Source of the DNA: Vavraia culicis subsp. floridensis
Taxonomy: Eukaryota; Microsporidia; Pleistophoridae
Length of the DNA: 22,540 bases
Direction of reading: 5' to 3'
Assembly: GCF_000192795.1 (NCBI RefSeq)
Contig: NW_007360672.1
Location: 1-22,540 of the forward strand
Made by a program: the position numbers and the translations under genes. Positions 1-9,369 of the stretch are shown in pieces (the stretch's first letter is position 1; each line of letters opens with the position of its first letter). The notes under the pieces are model-generated. The model was not told where the DNA came from. It made no database searches and saw only the letters and a list, made by a program, of their open reading frames with translations.

Positions 1-711
1 GAAAAATTTGTTCGGTTATCACTTCGCGTATAAAATGCTTAACACGTTGTGCACCAAATCATTTTGTACATTTCACGATAATTACAGTGCTGAAAATGCT
101 CGGTTGCTGTTTTAACAAGTCAATTCCATATTTGATGATAAATTGAGTTATTGTATCCTCATAAAGTGTACTGCCGTAATGATAACCATTTAACATGTTC
201 TCAACGTACAAGGAAGTACAATTTGATTATCATTTAATGTGTGCACGTCTTTAACGATCCTAACCATCAGATCAATGCATGCAAATAGTAAAACGAAAAC
301 AGCTATATTCTACAGTCTGCTGTCTGTGTATCACGCCATGAACACATTACTTCCTGCACAGCACCATTCTCATAATCTACTATCATTTTCTGACGAACCC
401 TTTGGCTTCCCAGCATACAAATCGCCTAAATCACCAAACAAAACATCTCTAGGTTTAAGACAAGTATGGCAAGACGCTGGCATAAATTATCAGTAGACAC
501 ATAACGCTTTTTGATCAAATGTACAGGGATGATAATCAGATCAGTTCTAATCTTCTTCTCGTGCCCAACCTAAGGACTACCAAAACAGCCATGAGCATCT
601 TTCCAATGAATTATTAAGTAGAACATGCAGTCTGATGCAATAAGGATTGGTAGAAATATTTTTATTTTGAGTCACCGAATCAATAGTGTATTTTACAGCT
701 GGTTTGTGGCA
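1..711. other. Intergenic DNA, no supported gene
   Basis: No frame here has a convincing start, length and composition. The minus strand at about 500-290 reads as a mildly protein-like frame broken by stops, so it may be a very old relic, but nothing recognisable remains. The right end is the 3' flank of the minus-strand frame that stops at 712. Confidence 0.5.
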
Positions 712-1686
712 TCAGAAGAATATTCTCTTCACCAGATAAATATTAGACAGGCATATTACAAGGAAAACACACAAATTAACGTAGAAAGTATCGGACCACA
801 GCTTCTTATCGAAATAGTTAAATTTTTTTTGATATACACTGCCGAAAAGTTTCGAAAAATCGGCTAGGTTTGCTATACTCTCGACACTTTCTTTTTCATC
901 GACAATATTTTTTAGACACTTATCCTTGCTATCGAATATCCTGTAAAGCCATTCTTCATACACCTTGACGTTCACGTTGTATGTCTCCTTTCCAAGCGCT
1001 ACATTGTAGGTATCATTCATCGACTCATCCACGGTGTGTTTATCTTCGATCTTTCGTTCTATCTTGTTTTTGATATTCTCACCGAACGCTGCTTCTTTTT
1101 TCCTACGTATTGCGTTGTGCTCGCTGATCAGCTTCGTTATCGCGTTTGAAATATCGATCAAGTCACCAGACAGGTTGTAGTAAAGCAGATCAAGATCGGG
1201 ATCGGAGAGGTTCTGCAGGCCGTACAGTATTTGATCGCCCTTCTGGTAATTTTCTAGCTTGATAACTCCCACTATTCGACGGGCATCAACGTTCTTTCTG
1301 CTTTTAGTCTTCACGCTTTGCACATTTTCTTTATTCTTGCATCCTGTGTTCTCGTTCTCTTTGTTTTTTTCCTCCTCGCCGCTACTTTTATCATCGCATA
1401 ACCTCATCTTTCTGTCTTTGTCCGCCTCCTCGACGTGATCCTTGCTGTTGAACTCGTTAATTACTTCCTTCAGCACGTCTATCTGGCGCATCTCCTCGTT
1501 GCTGTTGCAGAAATTCCACACTTTGATAATTACGTTTCTGTCCTTGCACTTCTTGTACACCTCTCTGCAGATGCTCCTCACCTTTATAAAGAACATCACC
1601 TTCCCAAAGAGATGGGCATCTCTCACCTCGCAAAGAAATATCGTGCTGTCTATGTCCATGTGCTTTCCCAGACTAACCATGAACAT
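712..1686 (-). CDS. Chimeric ORF: unknown domain fused to an acyltransferase C-terminal tail
   Basis: About 324 residues from the first in-frame ATG (1686). The frame is open back to a TAA at 1777-1779 with no other ATG, and the codons between 1743 and 1686 still look coding, so the true 5' end may be lost. The first 250 or so residues are hydrophilic, with a Lys/Glu/Asn-rich stretch, and match no family I recognise. The last 80 residues are an acyltransferase tail: a W-L-Y-R-I-F-D-S-K motif, a D-F-S-K stretch, and a final membrane segment of about 20 hydrophobic residues. The intact paralogue at 13112-14179 has 84 residues from the same point, with D-F-A-K and a terminal membrane segment in matching order. 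The fused product would be tail-anchored. No CCC/GGG run lies near the ATG, unlike the clear genes here. It may be a genuine new fusion or a pseudogene. Confidence 0.5.
   Translation of the reverse strand: MFMVSLGKHMDIDSTIFLCEVRDAHLFGKVMFFIKVRSICREVYKKCKDRNVIIKVWNFCNSNEEMRQIDVLKEVINEFNSKDHVEEADKDRKMRLCDDKSSGEEEKNKENENTGCKNKENVQSVKTKSRKNVDARRIVGVIKLENYQKGDQILYGLQNLSDPDLDLLYYNLSGDLIDISNAITKLISEHNAIRRKKEAAFGENIKNKIERKIEDKHTVDESMNDTYNVALGKETYNVNVKVYEEWLYRIFDSKDKCLKNIVDEKESVESIANLADFSKLFGSVYQKKFNYFDKKLWSDTFYVNLCVFLVICLSNIYLVKRIFF
926..955 (+). repeat. 30-base direct repeat, copy 1 (fusion junction)
   Basis: Identical over 30 bases to 2244-2273, same orientation. It encodes E-W-L-Y-R-I-F-D-S-K on the minus strand in both copies. 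Bases 956-2243 (1288 bases) lie between the copies. Confidence 0.95.
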
Positions 1687-1779
1687 ATCCTTGAATGCTA
1701 CAAGCGATCGGTCATTTGTAACCAAGAATGCCAGAATTTGCACACAATAGTATAGAGAACGTATTCGTTTGCTTTTTTA

Positions 1780-2160
1780 CTATTTTTACCAGAGCTATTT
1801 TTGACACATACTCTGAAAGAGGGAGGAACACAAAAATATAGCTTATTCATTGCCCACATTCCGGATTAAGCATCATAAACACAACCTGCGCACCACCGCC
1901 ATCCACTACATGATTTGTGGTCTTTCACACATCGTCATACCTATTTTCACCTTCTTCTTGTCCATAGCCTGCATTATCTCGTCAATCCTCGTATCTTCCA
2001 TTCATTTTCGTATTTCATTTCCCATAAATTCAACGCAGCTCACGTTTTTCACGTTTAGTGAACACTTGTGGTTTTACGTCACCTTCAAAATGACAAGCAC
2101 ATCATTCTTTCTCTTGTATAGGAAGCATACGATCATGCCACAAATAAACTTCTTCTGACC
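1780..2160 (-). pseudogene. Decayed reading frame inside the acyltransferase interruption
   Basis: On the minus strand from 2160 downward, one register reads as Lys-rich, protein-like sequence but is cut by several stops (TAA, TGA, TAG). It is the same register as the ORF at 712-1686, so it may be the degraded 5' half of the gene that now supplies the N-terminus of the chimera. The plus strand also has a 102-codon frame here (1850-2158), His/Ser/Phe-rich, which I take as its antisense shadow. No family recognised. Confidence 0.3.
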
Positions 2161-2167
2161 AGTTCAG

Positions 2168-3085
2168 TTAAACGTTGTTGATTGATTTTGACCTGGGTCC
2201 GATTATATGTAAAACTCTTTTATGGTGGTTTCCGCTTTTTTGTTTGCTATCGAATATCCTGTAAAGCCATTCTCCATTCATCTTTCCCTTATACTCATCA
2301 AGTACAACATAAAAACGTGGTATTCGTTCCGGACTAAAAAGTACGTCACAATAATCGTAATGCTCCGCCAAATACCTTTTGTATGGTGTTATGAAAAGTG
2401 TTATATCAATAACTCCATCAATTTCATCCCGTAAAACTTCGTATATCTTGTTTATACCCTTTACCCGTGGTATCAAGCAAAACTGTGGGTTATACAACGT
2501 ACCATCGATCGCCAGGTTGAGATCTTGGGCATATTTCTGCGACTTTTCGTACGTTTCTGAGTCAAGTATTGTACCCTCGGGAAAGAAAAGCAGGTAAAAA
2601 TTTTTCTTCTTCTTCAGCTTTTCCAGTCCCTGCGACAGAATGTGTATATCGTCCTGCCACCTCCTTTTCAGAAAAATGTAATCAAAGCATTTCATTCCGT
2701 ATCCATAAATAGGTAGTTTCGACAAACTATGTTTCATAATTATACACAGCTCTTCATACATTCCCAGTTCATTCAAAACTACAACCATGAAAATCCAATC
2801 CAGATTCGTCAGGTGATTTGACACTATCAGACACCTTTTCCTCTTCAAAATGTCTTTGTTATAAGCTACGTAAATAGGATGCGGAAAATATAAGTAGCAC
2901 ACAGATGCTGTCAGGCTTAACCAGTATCCCTTTATGATTTTGGTGAAGCAGGTTCTCGCATTTCTGAATGGCCTCAACACCAGCCTTGTCAATAGCAGAA
3001 GTGTTCCTGCATAGAACGATAATGTGAAGTAGAAAACTAGGATTAAGCAGATCTTGATGAAGCAATAAATTCTTATGCACACCAT
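2168..3085 (-). CDS. 1-acylglycerol-3-phosphate acyltransferase-like protein, C-terminally truncated
   Basis: A PlsC/LPLAT-family enzyme of the AGPAT3-5/LCLAT1 type, expected to acylate lysophosphatidic acid or a related lysolipid in the ER membrane. The 305 residues show an N-terminal membrane segment (about 8-33), the catalytic N-H-x4-D motif (H91, D96), F-P-E-G-T at 168-172 and L-I-P-R at 204-207. These positions match the paralogue at 13112-14179 residue for residue, as does the later W273, which fixes the ATG at 3085. A GGGG run ends two bases before that ATG. After W-L-Y-R-I-F-D-S-K the two proteins part: here 24 unrelated residues and a stop, there a tail of 84 residues from that motif with a membrane anchor. 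The missing type of tail sits downstream at 955-712. All catalytic motifs remain, so the enzyme may still be active without its C-terminal anchor. Confidence 0.85.
   Translation of the reverse strand: MVCIRIYCFIKICLILVFYFTLSFYAGTLLLLTRLVLRPFRNARTCFTKIIKGYWLSLTASVCYLYFPHPIYVAYNKDILKRKRCLIVSNHLTNLDWIFMVVVLNELGMYEELCIIMKHSLSKLPIYGYGMKCFDYIFLKRRWQDDIHILSQGLEKLKKKKNFYLLFFPEGTILDSETYEKSQKYAQDLNLAIDGTLYNPQFCLIPRVKGINKIYEVLRDEIDGVIDITLFITPYKRYLAEHYDYCDVLFSPERIPRFYVVLDEYKGKMNGEWLYRIFDSKQKSGNHHKRVLHIIGPRSKSINNV
2244..2273 (+). repeat. 30-base direct repeat, copy 2 (truncation point of the acyltransferase)
   Basis: Partner of 926-955, identical over 30 bases. It marks where the acyltransferase head stops resembling its paralogue. 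The base on the 3' side differs (c here, t in copy 1) and similarity then fades. Confidence 0.95.
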
Positions 3086-3092
3086 AACCCCT
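3086..3092 (-). promoter_or_regulatory. GGG-type start-proximal signal of the truncated acyltransferase
   Basis: GGGG at 3088-3091 on the minus strand, two bases before the ATG. Microsporidian genes commonly have a CCC or GGG motif close to the start codon, so this supports the chosen start. Confidence 0.5.
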
Positions 3093-3574
3093 TAAAGTAT
3101 TTTATTTTCTTAAGTATTTAATTAAAGGATACTTATGGTTTTGGAATGAGGCCGTTTTACCTTTTGCGAACAATGCAATTAGACCGTTGATCAAATTCTG
3201 AAACTGTAACACGGTGTGCCAGGTTTTTGTTCCAGACAAGGTACATAAACTGCGTGTAGACCTATCAAAACTAGAAGAACAAACAAATTATCATCTGACA
3301 CAACTGTTACCGTTACTGATCCACCCACATACCACTACATGCCCAATAACTCATCGAATTCGAGTCCGTGTTGACTCACCTAGCACAGTTATCTGCAAGA
3401 ATATTTCTCAGCAGTTCGTGTTAAGACCCGATAACTGCTGGCGGATTCTTCTGCAAAAGTACCGGCACTAACAATTGTTTTGAATGCAGTGGTTTCAGGT
3501 TCACATGATCCGATCTAACCTCATGATATGTGTGCATCACATAATAATTGCCATGCAGGTATATATCGGGTCAC
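3093..3574. other. Intergenic DNA between acyltransferase and 403-base repeat
   Basis: No coding frame with support. The 85-codon plus frame at 3214-3471 has no family resemblance and no start signal. I see nothing else in this stretch. Confidence 0.5.
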
Positions 3575-3977
3575 ATGCTTGTGCCTGCCAGACAGATCAC
3601 ATTACATCCTTCTAATACAGGCGATCATACCACTTCCATTCGCTTATTGCCAATAAACACGTTGCACGATCTGGGCCATAAGTGGTGTGCCATGATTTGT
3701 TCACCCGATCTTATAATTTTTGTTGCTCGTTACAAACAGGTAAATTAAATCCCACCATACTCGAAGCAGATCACACGTTGCCTTTCCATGAGTTGGCTAA
3801 CAACACTCGGGATCGTTTTTCTTCATTTATATGCTTCATAATGCTATCAAAACGTACGTATTTTGTCACTTGTTCCATTGAACCGCATTATCATACCGTA
3901 ATACGGGTGGCGATTGCTGGATGGCCGTTATTAGCACATTTCTGTCAAACAAGGAACCGCTCAAGATCACGTGTTTG
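3575..3977 (+). repeat. 403-base dispersed repeat, copy A
   Basis: Matches the reverse complement of 19812-20214 over its whole 403 bases without any length difference. I see three mismatches in the first 25 bases and none in the parts I compared beyond that. Flanking DNA is unrelated. It begins near atgcttgtgcctgcc and ends at gatcacgtgtttg, which contains a CACGTG palindrome. A frame of about 98 codons runs through both copies on this strand, and a shorter one in antisense; neither resembles a known protein. No terminal inverted repeat or clear target duplication was found. Confidence 0.9.
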
Positions 3978-4235
3978 TGGTTCTTCTTTTTATTAAAAGC
4001 ACGAAATCTCGAGTATTTAGGTAGATTGGCTGTCGTACTGCATCTTACTCTGACATCAAGGACACGGTGCTTGTATAACAAACACGATTAATACCAGCGT
4101 ATTGAACAAGTGCACATAAATCACAGCATATAAATAAAATTGATGATAGAACATCCTCGTGCCCAACATTGACATATATAAGCGTATGTAGGTGGATAAA
4201 CTTGGTTGCTGCAAGGTTAGAGGAAATTGTACGAC
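3978..4235. other. Intergenic DNA, nothing recognised
   Basis: Short minus-strand frames (up to 71 codons) run out of the repeat into this stretch. They lack starts, conserved motifs and likely function. Confidence 0.4.
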
Positions 4236-4440
4236 CCTCTTGTGCTGTGTAGAGCCTAAGTGGGTGCTCAAAGATCGAGAAGCGTTAACTCATTGTGGCA
4301 GATACAATACGGTGGAATAGATCGGAGCTGCAGAACCTCGATTTCATTTGAAGAAAGTTTTGAACAATGGTCAACAGTAACTACTGGTATCGCTGTTTTC
4401 TCAGGAGGGTCATGCAGACAGTTCTCTAATCCCAGTACGG
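4236..4440. repeat. Old dispersed repeat, copy 1
   Basis: Aligns in the same orientation with about 10128-10330, roughly 60 percent identical over 120 bases counted by eye and without gaps through the core that starts at taactcattg. Boundaries are approximate. On the plus strand both copies keep L-T-H-C-G, then I-G, R-x-H-x-K and V-L, followed by a TAA at the same aligned place. On the minus strand both keep V-V-T-V-D and a TGA at the same aligned place (4267-4269 here). Neither frame has an in-frame start, so these are more likely element or gene relics than live genes. Confidence 0.6.
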
Positions 4441-5578
4441 AATTAGAAAACTGGACAATTGGAATTATGGCAATGAGTTAGGACTGATATAGAATGCCAG
4501 GAAGTATATGCAATAGAGTATGTGTGCACATGATGGTGTGGAATCAAGATATTATGGATGATAGCACCTATGTGTTACTTCAATTTTTTATGTAGCATTT
4601 ACTTGGTTTATAGCAAAGACATTTTGAAAGGGATCAAGTGCTTATTCATTTCAAGCCAAATGATGAGCCTGGATTGAATCGTCATAACAGTCATCCTGGG
4701 TGAGTTGGTGTGTACAACGTGTTAGGTACAATTATGAAATACTGCTGTTTTACAAACGATTCATCCTTATCTAGACTAAATTCTTGAACCGAAATATTTG
4801 CCGTATTCGACATGAATTTGTATTAGTACTGTTGTTGGTACATTATGACAATTATGTACAGATGGCATATTATCCCCTCTTTGGTACCACCTTTTGTAGC
4901 ATTTTAGATGTTTAGAAGAAGATATAATATCATTAAGGATATTCTTTATGTGGCTCTTTCAGATGGATGTCTAACAGAATTTAACTGTTAGTGTTACAAT
5001 CCATTCAACTCAATTTCTACACTATAGTAGCAATGGTCGTAGTAAAGAACGATGAATTTTTATTAGACACCTACCTACCCTACAAACAGAACAAACTTGT
5101 TAAAACATCAATACAAATCCACGTTAACCAAAATATTAATAATTCGCGTTATCACAGATTAAATTTTTAATGATTGATTTTTAACCAGTTTAGTTAATTG
5201 GTATTAAAACTTAAATCTGCTTTTCTATAGATCAACATTATATGTACTAAGGTTATTATTGATAATATAAAGATTAATGATGTGCTAACTACCTGCTTTA
5301 TATGACTTATTTATCTGAGCAGAGTTTTCATAAATAGTGTATAACAGAAGATACTCGGATAAAACTTGTGATACGATTGAGTATATACCATGCAATAATA
5401 TGCTATCATTGTTAAAGTTATTCTTATGGCATGATAGCTTACCATGCAAGAAATGTGAAAATGGAGTTTCTCAAAAAGACAAATGAGTTCAATGGTCCAT
5501 CAAATCACATTGAAATATTCCTAAAATGCGATATTTGTGTGTAAAACTGGTATATATCGGAAGAAACCAGATAATGTT
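4441..5578. other. AT-rich intergenic DNA upstream of the 782-residue ORF
   Basis: No frame of useful length on either strand. The right part, about 5100-5530, is very AT-rich and presumably holds the promoter of the gene at 5579, but I cannot point to a specific element. Confidence 0.5.
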
Positions 5579-7927
5579 ATGCTTTTGTTCATTTTTATCA
5601 CCAATTATGTAGATTACATTTGTACCGCGGATGATGCAGTGCCACATAATACGACCCCGAATAAAGAAAAAGTGAACAAAAAGGTCAGATTTGATGATGA
5701 ACTATTACAAACTTTGGCATCAAATTCTGGCGAGGAATTACGTGAAAACCATGAAAACATAGGAAACGCTAAAACGGAACAGAGAACGATGGTGTCAGAA
5801 ACGGAAATGATACATGCTGAGATGACGCATTTGCAGGATACGGTTGACAAATTTTTAAAGGATTTCGGTACTTTAGTGCACAGAAACATGTTTGACAAAC
5901 ACATGATGCATTTTAAACGCTGTCTGCCTACGTTACATGTTCGATGGCAATACAAAATGCTGATGGAGATGTTTTTTAACAGCTGGGATTCTTTTTTTAA
6001 TCAAACTGCAAAAATAGCTGAAATGATGGATAGCCTCATGGAATGTTGTGATAACACCGAGCACGAAGAAAACGCAGAATTTACAAGCGCAAAGATCGAT
6101 TTTGGTGCGATGATAGATGAAATAGCAGCCTTGGAATCACCAGGTAACGAATGCTCAGGTGCTAGTGCAACTCAGAATAATGCTCATCATGGAACGAATG
6201 AAAATGCTCTTGTCTCTGAATATTCAGATATGACTCTCAATATCAAAAAGCGTGTGCAGTATGATGGTTTTACAGATACTACTAACCCAAATTATATGAA
6301 CATGCCATTTATTACACAGAATAACATAACATATGCCCCAAAAAGTGTTCTTAAATCCCGAAGAAACCTTGATGTCAAAGTAAGCCAGGATCACAAAAAC
6401 GTCAGCATATTCGATGATTCTTACGATTGCAAAATTTCTCGGCGCAATAATTCGTTTAAATCAGTAGATGACCACGATTACTTACACGACGATAAAAGTT
6501 CTGACAGCGAATTGTACGGCATCTTTCAAACCTCAAATAAGGAGGAGGTGATATATGAACAACCGATCGATCCTCTATCACAAGAAGTACATTCTACAAA
6601 AAATCGCTCAAAATCTCACGATACCAATTCATCATCTATTTCCTGTAGTGGAATACGAAGCTCAACGAGAATGCAAAAGTTATTAAACTCAAGAAATCGC
6701 AATGCCAATAGTGCTGGACATTTGGATGAAAACAACTTTCATGAATGGGTGCGAGAAGATGAGCCAGAAAAAAAAAGTGAAGAGCATCCTATAGCGGATA
6801 TATTCGGACTATCATCCAGCCTCATGGAAAACACCGCTAAGAGATGGTTGATTCGAGAGAAATCTACAAGGAATAATCGGTTATTTTCCACCTGTTCTCA
6901 ATCAGACGATTCCGACCACTTTAAAGAGGAGAGCTCCGGCGGCACGATAAATTCATCGGATGTTAAAATGGTCCACGGAAATGAAGCTGCTGGCGGGAGT
7001 ACCGCACATTGTGATCCTAATAATAAAAAATATGCGAAATCAAATGATACGCTCGAACTAAAGGGAAAAAAATGTCAAATTGTAGCATATATTGGTGATT
7101 TGTCTATTGCAGTTAAGGAAATCCCGCAAAATGCAATAGTGTCGGAGAAGTTTTCAGACGTAACCCGGACTACATGTCAGAGGCCATGCGATAGTTATAT
7201 TGATTATGAAACTGCAACGAATAATGTGTCCATTAACATATATGGTGATTCGCTTGGAATTGATAGTCATAAGAAACACACCTTCGCTTCGTTTATAAAC
7301 AAAAAAAACCGTTCGCCTGGCAGCATACGAAATATTGAGTTACAAATTCTGAAATCTACATATATCATTACGATCAAGGTTTTTGAATATAAAGCGGTTC
7401 TTTTCTACCAAATAAGTGTCAATAAAACGTTCCTACGTGTTCTAACGAATGAGTCGAAATGTATACAAAATAGCACTGTTTACAGAGTGCTGAATGAAAA
7501 GAGTATAAGCAACTTGTATTCGCTCTTAAGCACAATATTTAAATCTGAGTCTACAACCTATCACCGTCTATTCGGTAATGATAAAGTATTAGTGTTCGGA
7601 ATGGATATGTTCGAGAAAATAGCAGACGAAATCTTGTCATACACGCTTAAAACACCTTCAGCTGATTTTTACAAGCTAAAAAAGCAGCAACTATCGAGTA
7701 TGATCGATGAAACCATGCTCAACATACTTAATTACCTATTTATTGTCGAAAACATGAATAGCTGGTGCGAGTCCATTAAAACCAAGAGACTTTGTCGTAT
7801 TCTGGCAGGTTTGCTCCTTCTGACAGAAGGCTTTTCCCAGGAGGGTACCAATCAGAAGAACATGCACAAATGTCTGTTAGAGCTGCTTTTCGATTGTAAG
7901 AATTTCATAATTCGTGGAGAGAAATAA
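5579..7927 (+). CDS. Hypothetical protein, 782 residues, with possible signal peptide and RVxF motif
   Basis: I do not recognise the family. The first in-frame ATG is at 5579; the frame closes just upstream (TAA at 5522) and offers only a GTG at 5537. Residues 1-17 are hydrophobic (M-L-L-F-I-F-I-T start) and end near C-T-A-D-D, so they could be a signal peptide. Right after comes K-K-V-R-F-D-D-E (34-41), a good match to the RVxF motif that docks protein phosphatase 1. If the hydrophobic start is a real signal peptide, a PP1 role is unlikely, so the two readings compete. Residues 60-130 are probably helical. About 200-560 is Ser/Asn/Asp-rich and likely disordered. From about 600 to the end the protein looks folded, with alternating hydrophobic strands and helices. 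No CCC/GGG run precedes the ATG. Long, uninterrupted and consistent in codon use, so almost certainly a gene. Confidence 0.8.
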   Translation: MLLFIFITNYVDYICTADDAVPHNTTPNKEKVNKKVRFDDELLQTLASNSGEELRENHENIGNAKTEQRTMVSETEMIHAEMTHLQDTVDKFLKDFGTLVHRNMFDKHMMHFKRCLPTLHVRWQYKMLMEMFFNSWDSFFNQTAKIAEMMDSLMECCDNTEHEENAEFTSAKIDFGAMIDEIAALESPGNECSGASATQNNAHHGTNENALVSEYSDMTLNIKKRVQYDGFTDTTNPNYMNMPFITQNNITYAPKSVLKSRRNLDVKVSQDHKNVSIFDDSYDCKISRRNNSFKSVDDHDYLHDDKSSDSELYGIFQTSNKEEVIYEQPIDPLSQEVHSTKNRSKSHDTNSSSISCSGIRSSTRMQKLLNSRNRNANSAGHLDENNFHEWVREDEPEKKSEEHPIADIFGLSSSLMENTAKRWLIREKSTRNNRLFSTCSQSDDSDHFKEESSGGTINSSDVKMVHGNEAAGGSTAHCDPNNKKYAKSNDTLELKGKKCQIVAYIGDLSIAVKEIPQNAIVSEKFSDVTRTTCQRPCDSYIDYETATNNVSINIYGDSLGIDSHKKHTFASFINKKNRSPGSIRNIELQILKSTYIITIKVFEYKAVLFYQISVNKTFLRVLTNESKCIQNSTVYRVLNEKSISNLYSLLSTIFKSESTTYHRLFGNDKVLVFGMDMFEKIADEILSYTLKTPSADFYKLKKQQLSSMIDETMLNILNYLFIVENMNSWCESIKTKRLCRILAGLLLLTEGFSQEGTNQKNMHKCLLELLFDCKNFIIRGEK

Positions 7928-7933
7928 GCGGAT

Positions 7934-8769
7934 ATGATCGAGAAAATAAAAGTATTTGAAAGTAAAATGTTCGTCCTGATAGCAATTGTGAATCAGTTAA
8001 ACATTCTTAACGCTGAAGTACTTGACGCGGATCATCACCGGCGGCATGGGATACAAGTCTACAAAGGTGATGGTATTGCACCGTGCGGGTGTTGCGAGAA
8101 ATAGTGCAGCTGAGAATGCCGTATCACTTCACTGCCAGGTGCAGCATCCGAGATTAAGAAAGGCAGGGTAATTAGTTGTATGGATGGTTTTACTCGGATC
8201 GAGTGTAGAGTCTTGATGGTGATGAAGCGATTGCTTGACAGACAGCTCGACACCAAGCTGCTTGTCAGAAGGCACAATGTCTGGCTGGGCTCGATTTTCT
8301 GCAAAGCACATATCAGGACCGCTTTGAAGGCTGCCGAGAGAACCGGAGGACACACGCAGGTGCTTGAAAACAGCCGTCTGCGAGTACCAAAGCCCGAAGT
8401 GGTGATCACACTGGAACACAAACGCAGGGCATCATTCTCAGATGAGGTGTGCGGACATTTCTAGACAACCAGACAAGGCCCACTGAGAGTGAATTCAGTT
8501 CACTATTCTTAGTAGAAGAGGTGTGCGTGTTCGTGTTTGACATGAATGATGCCGGAAGAGTATGTCAAAACCGCTTCAGTGAGCTAGTCACCGACAAAGA
8601 CGATAGGTCTTTTGATATTTAGGAATGGCACAACTTCCTGCCCAGCCACCGCTGTCAGACTGCAACATGTTTTGCTGTTGGTTCACATAACACAATAGTT
8701 GTCAAGCTCATCTCGATCTATAGCACTCAGAATTCGGACGATGTCATTTATCAAATCATCGCACAGTGA
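7934..8769 (+). pseudogene. Decayed protein-coding gene
   Basis: Starts with an ATG six bases after the previous stop. One register runs 7934-8464 with only two stops, close together (TAG 8102-8104, TGA 8111-8113). The reading then continues in another register at 8473-8769 with one more stop (TAG 8620-8622). Both parts have mixed, protein-like composition and are more GC-rich than the flanks. The beginning (M-F-V-L-I-A-I-V-N from codon 12) resembles a signal peptide. The total fits a protein of roughly 275 residues broken by a shift and three stops. A 120-codon minus frame (8059-8421) overlaps but looks like a shadow. Family unknown. An intact small gene at 8180-8464 (94 codons) is the main alternative. 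Confidence 0.4.
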
Positions 8770-9369
8770 ATGATTTCTCGCAACAGTGCGCACAGCATAG
8801 TTCCAGCTATTTTTCTTTTTTTGTTGGCTGCAGCAAAATAAAATTTCAGTCATCTGTTAGCTGATGCACAAATCCCTGTCCCCCAATATTAGCATCTGGC
8901 AGCCCAATATAAAGGTTATGTAAGAAAGAAATAAAGAATAAACAGGAATTTACTTGTGTATTATCTTATTTCTTTACAAAGAGTGTTGAGAATCAAATGC
9001 TTTTTAATGATCAAGCACTGCACAAAGGATACTCAGCTTTAAATCCTACTCCCAAGTAGTAGTGCGGAGTGCGTTCCACGACAAATGATTTCTTGACCAA
9101 CAGATCACTTACTAGCACGCATCTACTGATAATCCCTAGCTTTCTACGAACAAAATTTCAATACAACCAGACTGTTGCGTCTATGAAAGCTCTTTTTTAG
9201 TCCCATGATTAACCCAATGTGCCGTTTAATCACTTCGTTGGGCCATAAAGCATTGGTTGTGCAAGCTCATCCTCATGTTGCATTCCTTTATTGAACAGGA
9301 TACATTTTTTTCCGCACATTTAGTAATGGAGAAGAAGGATGGATCATAACAAGCCTACTAAATGCCACC
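8770..9369. other. Intergenic DNA, nothing recognised
   Basis: No frame above 60 codons, no repeat or RNA gene that I can see. Confidence 0.5.

Noticed and set aside
1435..1755. Two overlapping plus frames of more than 100 codons
   Set aside because: Both are antisense to the minus-strand chimeric ORF, whose composition and acyltransferase tail are convincing.
956..2243. Classical transposon with terminal inverted repeats
   Set aside because: The two ends of the inserted segment do not match in inverted orientation, and no transposase motif is seen.
3682..3996. A 104-codon frame shared with the inverted copy at 19802-20107
   Set aside because: The shared protein follows from the near-identical 403-base repeat. 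There is no independent sign that it is translated, and the frame runs out of the repeat at both ends.
8059..8421. 120-codon minus frame
   Set aside because: It lies opposite a more protein-like plus register and has no start signal or motif. The GC-rich stretch explains its length.
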